Assembly (NCBI GenBank): GCA_947504795.1
Contig: CANNJG010000036.1
Coordinates: forward strand, 1-12,899
Length of the DNA stretch: 12,899 nt
DNA from: Legionellaceae bacterium
GTDB taxonomy: Bacteria > Pseudomonadota > Gammaproteobacteria > Legionellales > Legionellaceae
Reading direction: 5' to 3'
Each line of letters begins with the position of its first letter. The first letter of the stretch is position 1. The notes beneath the pieces are model-generated. The model saw nothing but the letters and a program-made list of their open reading frames with translations, had not been told where the DNA came from and searched no databases. A program made the translations under genes and the position numbers. Below, in pieces: positions 6,549 through 12,899 of this stretch.

Positions 6549-7853
6549 ATGGCTAAAAATATTGTAGTGCTGGGAACGCAGTGGGGCGATGAAGGCAAAG
6601 GTAAGATTGTCGATTTGTTAACTCATGACGCTCAAGCTGTGGTGCGTTATCAAGGTGGGCACAACGCCGGCCATACTTTAAAAATTAACGGTCAAAAAAC
6701 GGTATTACATCTTGTCCCATCGGGGATATTAAGGCCGCATGTGCGCTGTTATATTGGCAATGGGGTTGTGGTGTCGCCGCAAGCGTTAATTGAAGAAATT
6801 CGTCATTTGGAACAGTCTGGCCTCGATGTGCGTAAGCGTCTTTATATTTCGATAGCCTGTCCGTTGATATTGCCTTGTCACGTAGCGCTAGATAAAGCGC
6901 GCGAGTCCCAATCGAAGCAAATAGGTACGACTGGACGTGGCATTGGTCCGGCTTATGAAGATAAAGTTGCGCGTCGAGCAATGAAAATGAATGATTTATT
7001 GCATTTAGATCGATTTGAAAGCAAATTAATCGACCTTCTTGATTACCACAACTTTGTATTGACTCAATATTATCATCAACCTGCAATTGATACCCAGGCT
7101 ATTTTGGCTGACGCACATGAATGGGCTGCTCAGCTCAGTCCTATGATTATGGATGTGACGAGCGCGATTCATGTCCATCATCGTCGCGGCGATGTGATGT
7201 TGTTTGAAGGTGCCCAAGGTGTTTATCTTGATATCGATCATGGCACCTATCCGTTTGTCACGTCTTCCAACACGTGTGTGGGTTCCGTAACTAATGGTTC
7301 GGGCTTAGGGCCACGTTATCTCGATTATATTTTGGGCGTGACAAAAGCCTACACGACGCGTGTGGGTTCCGGTCCTTTTCCAACAGAATTACACGACGAA
7401 GTGGGCCAAGGGCTTGCGACCCGTGGAATGGAGGTGGGTGCGACCACTGGGCGAGGAAGGCGTTGTGGTTGGTTTGATGCCGTATTGGTGAAGCGTGCGA
7501 TTGAGTTAAACAGTATTACCGGTTTGTGTATTACTAAATTAGACGTTTTAGATGGTTTGGAAGAGATTAAAGTTGCAGTTGCCTACCAGGATAAAGATGG
7601 GCATCGTTACGAAGTCCCACCTCATGCCGCGGAGGATTTTGAGGATCTTGAGCCTATTTATGAAGTATTACCTGGCTGGAAAGAATCCACAGCCGATATG
7701 ACACGATTAGAAGGGTTACCGTCGCAGGCGCGCGCCTATATCACCTATTTAGAGAAACTATTAGGGATTCCTGTTGATATGATATCAACGGGTCCCGAAC
7801 GCGATGCCACGATTATTCGACGTCAATTGTGCCATCAGCTAAACGAGGCATGA
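6549..7853 (+). CDS. purA: Adenylosuccinate synthetase
   Basis: PurA joins IMP and aspartate with GTP hydrolysis to give adenylosuccinate, the first committed step to AMP, as a cytoplasmic homodimer. The 434 residues compare with 432 in E. coli. The GTP-binding loop QWGDEGKGK (11-19) carries the catalytic aspartate D14. QGGHNAGHT (35-43) carries the catalytic histidine H42. GTTGRGIGPAYEDK, GAQGVYLDIDHGTYPFVTSSN, TTRVGSGPFPTE, GATTGRGRRCGWFDAV and the C-terminal STGPERDATI follow in order. An AGAG lies about 6 nt before the ATG. The hflK-hflC-purA order is a conserved gammaproteobacterial arrangement; the miaA-hfq-hflX part usually upstream is replaced here by trmB. A CAP-domain gene starts 3 bp after its stop. 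Confidence 0.98.
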   Translation: MAKNIVVLGTQWGDEGKGKIVDLLTHDAQAVVRYQGGHNAGHTLKINGQKTVLHLVPSGILRPHVRCYIGNGVVVSPQALIEEIRHLEQSGLDVRKRLYISIACPLILPCHVALDKARESQSKQIGTTGRGIGPAYEDKVARRAMKMNDLLHLDRFESKLIDLLDYHNFVLTQYYHQPAIDTQAILADAHEWAAQLSPMIMDVTSAIHVHHRRGDVMLFEGAQGVYLDIDHGTYPFVTSSNTCVGSVTNGSGLGPRYLDYILGVTKAYTTRVGSGPFPTELHDEVGQGLATRGMEVGATTGRGRRCGWFDAVLVKRAIELNSITGLCITKLDVLDGLEEIKVAVAYQDKDGHRYEVPPHAAEDFEDLEPIYEVLPGWKESTADMTRLEGLPSQARAYITYLEKLLGIPVDMISTGPERDATIIRRQLCHQLNEA

Positions 7854-7856
7854 TGC

Positions 7857-8324
7857 ATGGGCAAAAAACGATACATTTTAGGGGTATTATTAGGAATATA
7901 TTGGAAAACAATGCTCGCCAGTTCGCTTGTTGCAACGGGCACAGATCAGAAGATGGTCGCGGATATTTTAGAGTATGTGAATGCATATCGTGTTCAGCAT
8001 GGGCTGTCAACATTAACCTTGAACACCTTTTTGTCCCAAGAAGCCAGGTACCATAGTACGGATATGGCGAAACACCGCATGAAGTTTGGGCATGATGGAT
8101 TTTCTGAGCGAATAGCGTATGCACATCAAAAAATTCCCAATAGCCAATTCGGTGCTGAAAACGTTGCATTTAATTATAAAACGGCGAAAATTGTTGTCGA
8201 TGGCTGGATGAATAGTTCGGGACATAAGCGCAATATCCTAGGTCATTATAACCTAACCGGGATAGGTATTGCGCGCGATAGCGCTGGGAAGCCTTATTTT
8301 ACTCAGATTTTTTTGAAGTCGTAA
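7857..8324 (+). CDS. Secreted CAP-domain (SCP/PR-1) protein
   Basis: 155-residue protein with a basic N-terminus (MGKKR) and a hydrophobic stretch at 7-26 that looks like a signal peptide, with possible cleavage near SLVA-TG (about 26/27). The rest is one compact CAP domain: helix ILEYVNAYRVQHGL (37-50), LSQEARYHSTDMAKH (59-73), FGHDGFSERI (77-86), GAENVAF (99-105) and the diagnostic GWMNSSGHKRNILG (116-129), then TGIGIARDSAGKPYFTQIF (134-152). The likely cavity residues are H79, E101 and H123. It has no cysteines. Bacterial CAP proteins are exported and mostly of unknown molecular function, so no substrate is proposed. The ATG at 7857 has GAGG 8 nt upstream, inside the purA end; ATGs at 7850 and 7853 are out of frame. 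Three base pairs after purA, it should share the purA message. It is convergent with the Hpt gene. Confidence 0.88.
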   Translation: MGKKRYILGVLLGIYWKTMLASSLVATGTDQKMVADILEYVNAYRVQHGLSTLTLNTFLSQEARYHSTDMAKHRMKFGHDGFSERIAYAHQKIPNSQFGAENVAFNYKTAKIVVDGWMNSSGHKRNILGHYNLTGIGIARDSAGKPYFTQIFLKS

Positions 8325-8376
8325 GGACAAATCGTGTCATGCTCGCGAAAGCCGACATGGCCTACAAAACCTTGTT

Positions 8377-8757
8377 CTAGGATTTGTCTAACCACGCTTG
8401 TAAGACTTTTTGGGTTGCATCGCACGTTTGAATGAGCTGGCGATAGCAATGTTCTAGAATGGATAATGCTCCGCCTTTTTGACAATAGTACTCGAGGTAT
8501 TGGCAGGCATATTGCAGTTTGATAAGGCCAATATACCCTGTAACTCCCTTCATTTTATGCGCTATTTCTTCGATCCTCTGCCAGTTTTTTTGGGTATAAG
8601 CATGATGAAAATCTTTCGTTTCGTGGGGAATTTCTGCGACCATAGCCTGAACCATTTCCCGAAGCAGCAATAGGTTATAGCCAAAGTTTTTTAAACCATG
8701 CTCCCTGTTGAAGACAGGGAAACTTTCTAGAGTAGGCAACAAGTCATGGGGTCTCAT
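8377..8757 (-). CDS. Stand-alone histidine phosphotransfer (Hpt) protein
   Basis: The 126-residue all-helical protein carries the Hpt signature: RIEEIAHKMKGVTGYIG (61-77), with AHKMKG at 66-71 and H67 as the predicted phosphate-accepting histidine. A preceding helix pair FGYNLLLLREMVQAMVAEI (25-43) and following helices IKLQYACQYLEYYCQKG (79-95) and LEHCYRQLIQTC (101-112) complete the four-helix bundle. Hpt proteins relay phosphate between a hybrid sensor kinase receiver and a response regulator in the cytoplasm. No kinase or receiver gene is in the window, so it is an orphan. The start is uncertain: the ATG at 8757 begins close to the domain but lacks a clear Shine-Dalgarno, and a TTG at 8790, just upstream of a T9 run on the coding strand, would add 11 residues. 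It might also be the surviving end of a hybrid kinase, although the complete domain argues for a functional small gene. Confidence 0.82.
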   Translation of the reverse strand: MRPHDLLPTLESFPVFNREHGLKNFGYNLLLLREMVQAMVAEIPHETKDFHHAYTQKNWQRIEEIAHKMKGVTGYIGLIKLQYACQYLEYYCQKGGALSILEHCYRQLIQTCDATQKVLQAWLDKS

Positions 8758-8794
8758 ACGCACAATACAATAATATAAAAAAAAAGACAATTTT

Positions 8795-8800
8795 ATTATA
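8795..8800 (-). promoter_or_regulatory. Possible -10 element for the Hpt gene
   Basis: A perfect TATAAT on the minus strand (complement of 8795-8800) lies about 38 bp before the proposed ATG, in a very AT-rich stretch. At 17 bp the -35 would be TTCTAT, a poor match. The extreme AT content makes chance matches likely. Confidence 0.28.
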
Positions 8801-8861
8801 AATTACACATTATTGAAATAGAACGACTCATTTTTTATGAACTAAAAAACAGTCTGAGAGC

Positions 8862-8893
8862 CAGGTTTCTTAGTCTGTAACTCGGAAAACCTG
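8862..8893 (-). terminator. Weak inverted repeat after the YqhA-like gene, possible terminator
   Basis: CAGGTTT (8862-8868) and AAACCTG (8887-8893) form a 7-bp stem with an 18-nt loop, starting 13 bp after the stop codon of the minus-strand gene. A T6 run on that strand (complement of 8844-8849) follows, but 12 nt after the stem. Spacing and loop size are poor for an intrinsic terminator. Confidence 0.25.
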
Positions 8894-8906
8894 TTGGATA
8901 GCCAGC

Positions 8907-9440
8907 TTATTTTTTGCTAAGCAAGCGATTCGTAAAGGCGATCACCAATACAGATATAAGCAAGGTAAGATGAATGCCGACTTGCCAACCGACCGCTGTG
9001 TTGGAGTATTTTGATGGATTAATGAAGGTTCTTAATAGGTCGATGGATGAGATTCCAATTAATGCCAACGCTAATTTGACTTTCATAGCACCGGCGTCAA
9101 TATGACTCAGCCACTCAGGTTGATCCAGGTCGTTATCAATGCTTAGGTTGGCTACAAAGGTTTGATATCCGCCCATGATAACCATGATCAGCAAGTTTGC
9201 TATCATCACTACGTCAATTAGCTCGAGAACGCCCATCATCATCTGTTGTTCATTGAATCCTTTAATCAGAAATATCAAATCTTTCAATTCGTGGAGAAAC
9301 AAATAGACATAGGTGAGTAATGCAAATACTAAGCCAACGTACAAGGGGGCTTGTAACCAGCGGCTATTGAAAATAAATTGACTTAAATAATAGTTGATTT
9401 TTTGAGACGTTGGGAGCGCGGAGACTTTTTTATTGTTCAT
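8907..9440 (-). CDS. yqhA: YqhA-like UPF0114 inner-membrane protein
   Basis: 177-residue integral membrane protein of the UPF0114/YqhA family (E. coli YqhA is 164). Family-typical blocks are visible: FNSRWLQAPLYVGLVFALL (24-42), an acidic-hydrophobic ELIDVVMIANLLIMVIMGGYQTFV segment (about 73-96), the LDQPEWLSHIDAGAMKVKLALALIGISSIDLLRTFI segment (about 105-140), and a C-terminal helix IHLTLLISVLVIAFTNRLLS (155-174). About four transmembrane helices are expected. The D-Q-x-W-L and SSIxLLR patterns are the best family markers. The biochemical function of the family is not established. The start is ATG at 9440; a GGA about 10 nt upstream is a modest ribosome binding site. It is divergent from deaD, separated by about 136 bp. 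Confidence 0.88.
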   Translation of the reverse strand: MNNKKVSALPTSQKINYYLSQFIFNSRWLQAPLYVGLVFALLTYVYLFLHELKDLIFLIKGFNEQQMMMGVLELIDVVMIANLLIMVIMGGYQTFVANLSIDNDLDQPEWLSHIDAGAMKVKLALALIGISSIDLLRTFINPSKYSNTAVGWQVGIHLTLLISVLVIAFTNRLLSKK

Positions 9441-9531
9441 TTTATCTGTATCCAGAATCTAAACAACCGTACCATACCATACTTGCTTGCTAAAGCCTAA
9501 AAGAAATTACGTGCATTACTGTTCAAATCCT

Positions 9532-9539
9532 GGTATTAT
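9532..9539 (+). promoter_or_regulatory. Extended -10 promoter candidate for deaD
   Basis: TGGTATTAT gives an extended -10 (TG at 9532-9533 region, TATTAT at 9534-9539). The -35 position about 17 bp upstream shows no TTGACA-like hexamer, as is common for extended -10 promoters. It would give a leader of about 30 nt before the ATG at 9577, much shorter than the long cold-shock leader known for E. coli csdA. Confidence 0.4.
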
Positions 9540-9576
9540 AGTGACCAGTTTTTACATTGCTTTATCAGGAACCCGC

Positions 9577-11292
9577 ATGAGTCAATTGACTTCAAATTTT
9601 ACAGAGCTAGGCTTATCTTCGACGTTACTCAAGGCTATTGAGGACTTAGGGTTTGTGCAACCCTCCCCTATTCAACAACAAACTATTCCCTGGATGTTGC
9701 AAAAGCGTGATGTGATCGCTTTAGCACAAACCGGAACCGGTAAAACAGCTGCCTTTGCCTTGCCTATTTTACACAATCTAGACTTAGCGCAAAGGGTGCC
9801 GCAAGCGTTGATATTGGCGCCTACCCGAGAGCTTGCTATTCAAGTCGGCGAGCACTTTGAATCATTGAGCGTCCATATGCCAGGCGTTCGTGTGTCGGTA
9901 ATTTGTGGGGGGCAGGATTATCGCCCGCAGTTAAAAATGTTGAAAGACGGTGCACATGTTGTTGTGGGTACCCCTGGACGCATACTGGATCACTTAGAAC
10001 GTGGGACATTACAATTAAGTCAATTACGTACGCTGATATTAGACGAAGCAGACGAAATGCTACGCATGGGTTTTATTGAAGATGTCGAAACCGTCTTAAA
10101 AAAATTACCTGAACAGCGTCAAATTGCTTTGTTTTCAGCAACAATGCCTCCGCGTATTCGTCAAATTGCTAAAAGTTATTTGCAAGATCCTGTGTCGGTT
10201 GAAATACAAATGGCAACTGCCACAGTGAAAGCGATTGAACAACGCTTTTTATTTGCATCACAAGGGCAAAAACCCGATGCATTATTGCGCGTGCTGTCTT
10301 GTGAAGATTACCAAGGCGTGATTGTGTTTGTGCGCACGAAAACGAGTGCCGAAGAAGTGGCAGAACGTTTGGTATCTCAAGGATTTAGAGCCATGGCTAT
10401 TCATGGAGACATTTCTCAAGTGTTGCGTGAACGTATTATTGCGCAATTCAAGCAAGGATTGATTGATATTCTAGTGGCTACCGATGTTGCAGCACGTGGA
10501 TTGGATGTTGAGCGTGTGACCCATGTCATTAATTACGACATGGCTCATGATTGTGAAACATACGTCCATCGCATTGGCCGCACAGGTCGTGCGGGACGTA
10601 GCGGCGTTACCATATTGTTTGTGACGCCTCGCGAATCACGAATGCTGCATACGATTGAGCGCCATACCAAACAGCCGATTGAAAAAATGTTAGTGCCGAA
10701 TAATCAAGGGATTCAGCAAGCCAAACAGCGACGTTTGATGCAAAAAATTTCAGAGCGTTTGCAAAATGACAATGTATCAGCTTATAAACGTATGGTGACG
10801 GATTTTCTTAAGGATCATCCTGAAGTTGAGCCAATCGATATTGCTGCGGTATTAGGGTTATTGTTGCACCAAGATAAACCTTGGGATTGTCATTTACCCG
10901 AATTTAGGCAGGAGTCTGCGTCTAAAGAGTCAAAAGTCCGGTTTGAACGTGATACTCATACGCGCTATGCGCGGGGTGGTTATGACCGTCCTACCTTTGG
11001 TAAAGATAAGCGCGTCGCAGCGCCACGCGGAATGGAACGCGATGCGGATAACAACCAGCAGGAGCTATTCCGTATCGATGTGGGTCGCGTACACGGTGTC
11101 AAGCCCGGCAATATTGTTGGTGCGATTGCTAATGAAGCGGGATTACAGAGCCGGTCTATTACCGCGTTAAAAATCCATGATGACCATTCGACGGTGTGTT
11201 TGCCGAAAGGCATGACGAAAGAAGTGATTCAAAAATTAAACAAAGCCTGGATTTGTGGACGTCAATTGAATTTAAAAGTGATGGGGGTTTAG
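9577..11292 (+). CDS. deaD: DEAD-box ATP-dependent RNA helicase of the DeaD/CsdA group
   Basis: CsdA/DeaD unwinds RNA secondary structure in large-subunit assembly and mRNA decay or translation, especially in the cold. The 571 residues compare with 629 in E. coli. In order: Q-motif FTELGLSS to PSPIQ (8-33), Walker A AQTGTGKT (50-57), PTRELA (82-87), GG (111-112), TPGR (132-135), DEAD (156-159), SAT (187-189), IVFVRTK (249-255), TDVAARGLD (302-310) and HRIGRTGRAGR (331-341). A helical dimerisation region lies at about 380-440, a basic, low-complexity linker at about 445-495, and a CsdA/DbpA-type RNA-binding domain ELFRIDVGRVHGVKPGNIVG onward (496-571). That last domain separates it from RhlE or SrmB. 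The ATG at 9577 has AGGA 6 nt upstream and begins MSQLTSNF; a TTG 30 codons earlier adds only unrelated sequence. A long palindrome lies 22 bp after the stop. Confidence 0.96.
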   Translation: MSQLTSNFTELGLSSTLLKAIEDLGFVQPSPIQQQTIPWMLQKRDVIALAQTGTGKTAAFALPILHNLDLAQRVPQALILAPTRELAIQVGEHFESLSVHMPGVRVSVICGGQDYRPQLKMLKDGAHVVVGTPGRILDHLERGTLQLSQLRTLILDEADEMLRMGFIEDVETVLKKLPEQRQIALFSATMPPRIRQIAKSYLQDPVSVEIQMATATVKAIEQRFLFASQGQKPDALLRVLSCEDYQGVIVFVRTKTSAEEVAERLVSQGFRAMAIHGDISQVLRERIIAQFKQGLIDILVATDVAARGLDVERVTHVINYDMAHDCETYVHRIGRTGRAGRSGVTILFVTPRESRMLHTIERHTKQPIEKMLVPNNQGIQQAKQRRLMQKISERLQNDNVSAYKRMVTDFLKDHPEVEPIDIAAVLGLLLHQDKPWDCHLPEFRQESASKESKVRFERDTHTRYARGGYDRPTFGKDKRVAAPRGMERDADNNQQELFRIDVGRVHGVKPGNIVGAIANEAGLQSRSITALKIHDDHSTVCLPKGMTKEVIQKLNKAWICGRQLNLKVMGV

Positions 11293-11313
11293 TTTAAACT
11301 ACTCGTCCTTGCG

Positions 11314-11361
11314 CGCAGCGAATCAATCCGGCGTTCATAGCGCCTGGATTGATTCGCTGCG
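11314..11361. repeat. 48-bp palindrome with a 16-bp perfect stem after deaD
   Basis: CGCAGCGAATCAATCC (11314-11329) and GGATTGATTCGCTGCG (11346-11361) are exact reverse complements. The stem extends inward with GGCG (11330-11333) and CGCC (11341-11344), interrupted by one bulged T at 11345, leaving a 7-nt loop. The transcript would form a very stable hairpin. The following bases are only mildly T-rich (TTGTTTTA at 11373-11380), so termination by this element is possible but not canonical. It may instead be a dispersed palindromic element or a 3' mRNA stabiliser. It lies between deaD and the lipase gene. Confidence 0.75.
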
Positions 11362-11404
11362 ATGTATGCTGCTTGTTTTATAGAACTATAAATACGGATA
11401 CGCT

Positions 11405-12352
11405 ATGCAGTTCTGGAAGCCGCTTTTATTGAGTTTCTGCTTCACCTCGCTTGCCTACGCCGTGCCGGTTTCTACCTTAGTTGTTTTTGGAGATAGCTTA
11501 TCGGATACCGGTAATAGTTACTCTCTTTCTGATTATCGATTGCCTGCCGCGCCCTATTATAAAGGCCGATTTAGCAATGGACCAATTTGGATTGACACAT
11601 TGCGTGCCTTGCTTATTGCGAAGACATCAAAGCCGCTTCCCCTGTTGAACTACGCATTTGGCGGTGCGGGAGTCCTCAAAATGAAAGACGCATCGTTTCG
11701 ATTAAGCCAAGAAATCGATAGTTATTTGCTTTCTCATACCGCTGTTCCCCCGGATCATCTATTGATTATTTGGATAGGGGCAAATGATTATCTGATGTCG
11801 CCGGAGGCAACTAAAGAGGAGGTGCACGCCGTCGTGAATACGATTGCGGACAACGTGACACGCTTGGTAGTGCATGGGGCGCAACATATCCTTATCGTCT
11901 CGCTACCCGACTTGGGTGTGACACCTTATGCAAGAGATTTAGAATGGGAGACGGAACTGACTCAGTTGACGCAGTACCATAATCAGCTGTTACAGCACAA
12001 GTTCGTTCAGATGCAAATAGACCATCCTAATTTAGATTGGATATATGTCGATACTGCTCGGATATTTTTGGATATTACTAGCGAGTCACAACGTTATGGG
12101 GTAACCAATACCCGAGAACCATGCCTGAGCCAGGCCAAATCTGAACAGGGTGTTGCAACGCAATGTAATCATTATGTGTTTTTCGATGCAATTCATCCTA
12201 CCGCTTTAATTCAGCAGCTTATTGCCAAGAAAATGGTTCAAACCGTCCTAGAACATAGCTTCGTATCGGAAAAAAACACCAAAAAAATTGAATTTTCAAC
12301 ACTGCTTAATGACTCGCTGCCATCGCTCATGCTTTTTTCAGCTAAAGAATAA
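11405..12352 (+). CDS. Secreted SGNH/GDSL-family lipase or acyltransferase (PlaA/PlaC-like)
   Basis: 315-residue exported hydrolase. A signal peptide spans about 1-19 (basic start, hydrophobic core, AYA before VP). Block I VVFGDSLSDTGN (26-37) carries the nucleophile S31. Block II is around GGAG (86-89). Block III GAND (125-128) carries N127. Block V DAIHPT (261-266) supplies D261 and H264. The DxxHPT form, the SDTGN context and RFSNGPIW (55-62) resemble the Legionella PlaA/PlaC/PlaD group of lysophospholipase A and acyltransferase enzymes; the substrate is inferred. Only two cysteines remain in the mature protein, C240 and C254, shortly before the catalytic Asp, suggesting a disulfide loop. 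A GGA lies 6 nt before the ATG. The domain appears complete by about residue 283; the last 25-30 residues look non-conserved and abut a transposase remnant, so the native C-terminus may have been altered. Confidence 0.9.
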   Translation: MQFWKPLLLSFCFTSLAYAVPVSTLVVFGDSLSDTGNSYSLSDYRLPAAPYYKGRFSNGPIWIDTLRALLIAKTSKPLPLLNYAFGGAGVLKMKDASFRLSQEIDSYLLSHTAVPPDHLLIIWIGANDYLMSPEATKEEVHAVVNTIADNVTRLVVHGAQHILIVSLPDLGVTPYARDLEWETELTQLTQYHNQLLQHKFVQMQIDHPNLDWIYVDTARIFLDITSESQRYGVTNTREPCLSQAKSEQGVATQCNHYVFFDAIHPTALIQQLIAKKMVQTVLEHSFVSEKNTKKIEFSTLLNDSLPSLMLFSAKE

Positions 12353-12386
12353 CGGACTCAGACAGCAATTCCCGCTATTAAAAATA
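12353..12386 (+). other. Junction between the lipase gene and the transposase remnant
   Basis: Between the lipase stop codon and the first recognisable transposase residues there are only about 35 bp, with no inverted repeat or target duplication that I can see. The insertion boundary may even lie within the last codons of the lipase gene. The rest of this end of the window is transposase remnant with no other gene visible. Confidence 0.4.
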
Positions 12387-12899
12387 CTGTCGGATTTGCG
12401 TCGAGAACATCCTCACCTTAAAATCTTCATTGTTGAAGATGGGTTAGCTTCCAATTTTCCGCATTTGTCGTTACTCGATTCGTTAAAGATGCAGTATGTT
12501 ATTGGGGTTAAGCCTGGCGACCACACCTATCTTTTTGACTGGATCAAAGACTTGAAGCCCATGGTACATCAATACACGGACGAGGTAGGTACTCAACATG
12601 AATTTCACGCCTATGCCGATGTTCCACTAAATGATGTCAACCACGATTATCGTGTGAATGTACTGGAATAGTGGGAAACTAAAAAAGATCGGCGTAAGCA
12701 ACATTTTAGTTGGGTCACCAAGCTGCCTTTAGCGTCAGATAATGTCTATGAGGTCATGCGTGCTGGCCGTGCTCGAAAAATCGAGCACGAAACGTTCAAT
12801 ACACTCAAAAATCAGGGTTACAATTTTCAGCACAATTATGGCCATGGCTATCAAAACTTATGCTCCGTAATGATTATGCTCATGATGCTTGCCTTCTTA
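12360..12899 (+). pseudogene. C-terminal remnant of a DDE (IS4-like) transposase, broken by an in-frame stop
   Basis: A frame in phase with 12387 reads SDLRREHPHLKIFIVEDGLASN, then YVIGVKPGDHTYLFDW, GTQHEFHAYADVPLND and RVNVLE up to a TAG at 12669-12671. The same frame continues after the TAG as WETKKDRRKQHFSWVTKLPL, then RARKIEHETFNTLKNQGY, FQHNYGHGYQNL and MLMMLAFL to the window edge. These blocks fit the C-terminal half of a DDE transposase, including the IE...F...LK region that carries the last catalytic glutamate. The N-terminal half, with the first catalytic aspartates, is absent upstream because the lipase gene occupies that space. The frame is still open at the window end. I recall RARWKIENETF in relatives, so a Trp codon may also be lost here. 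The exact IS family is not certain. The left terminal repeat is not identifiable. Confidence 0.75.

Noticed and set aside
8326..8388. 8-bp inverted repeat GACAAATC/GATTTGTC between the CAP and Hpt genes as a shared terminator
   Set aside because: The arms are 47 bp apart, the right arm overlaps the Hpt coding end, and there is no T-tract; likely chance.
9487..9576. 30-codon N-terminal extension of deaD from a TTG
   Set aside because: The extension has no helicase similarity, overlaps the extended -10 promoter candidate, and the ATG at 9577 has a good Shine-Dalgarno.
12288..12386. Separate small gene overlapping the lipase end
   Set aside because: Its first 33 codons are the out-of-frame shadow of the lipase gene; only the part after about 12387 shows transposase similarity.
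1..12899. CRISPR array, tRNA/rRNA genes, prophage or defence island
   Set aside because: No regularly spaced repeats, no tRNA-like cloverleaf noticed by eye, and almost all sequence is explained by recognisable housekeeping genes.

Overview
The window reads as chromosomal DNA of a gammaproteobacterium. The hflK-hflC-purA order, a short-form HPF, class II FumC, TrmB, RsmE and a CsdA/DeaD-type helicase all fit that class. A secreted PlaA/PlaC-like SGNH lipase, moderately AT-rich DNA and frequent GTG/TTG-adjacent starts hint at the Legionellales (Legionella/Coxiella side). That finer placement is inference only. Most of the window is housekeeping. I see no CRISPR array, tRNA, rRNA, defence island or recognisable novel multi-gene system.

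Layout. Positions 1-1274 form a leftward (minus-strand) translation/phosphotransfer cluster: rpmB, rpmG, hpf, ptsH, then the first codons of an unidentified gene cut by the window edge. A good sigma70-type promoter lies upstream of rpmB (1356-1384). rsmE (minus) follows and is divergent from fumC across a short spacer with a 17-bp palindrome. From 2256 to 8324 every gene is on the plus strand: fumC-trmB (2 bp apart), hflK-hflC (1-nt overlap), purA, and a secreted CAP-domain protein starting 3 bp after purA. A putative promoter sits before hflK. Two minus-strand genes come next: an orphan histidine phosphotransfer (Hpt) protein and a YqhA/UPF0114 membrane protein. The last part is again plus strand: deaD/csdA with an extended -10 promoter, a long 16-bp-stem palindrome, a secreted SGNH/GDSL lipase, and a decayed DDE transposase fragment running off the right edge.

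How the genes work together. RpmB, RpmG, HPF and RsmE act on ribosome composition, hibernation or 16S rRNA modification. DeaD remodels RNA in ribosome assembly and TrmB modifies tRNA. HPr belongs to a phosphotransfer chain whose other parts are outside the window. HflK/HflC form the inner-membrane SPFH complex that restrains FtsH. FumC and PurA supply central metabolism; PurA releases adenylosuccinate, whose later cleavage yields fumarate. The accessory part is small: CAP protein, orphan Hpt, GDSL lipase and the transposase remnant. The most interesting points are a two-cysteine loop just before the catalytic Asp-His of the lipase, the orphan Hpt gene, and the CAP gene coupled to purA. No gene-free stretch exceeds about 300 bases except 12353-12899, which holds the transposase remnant.
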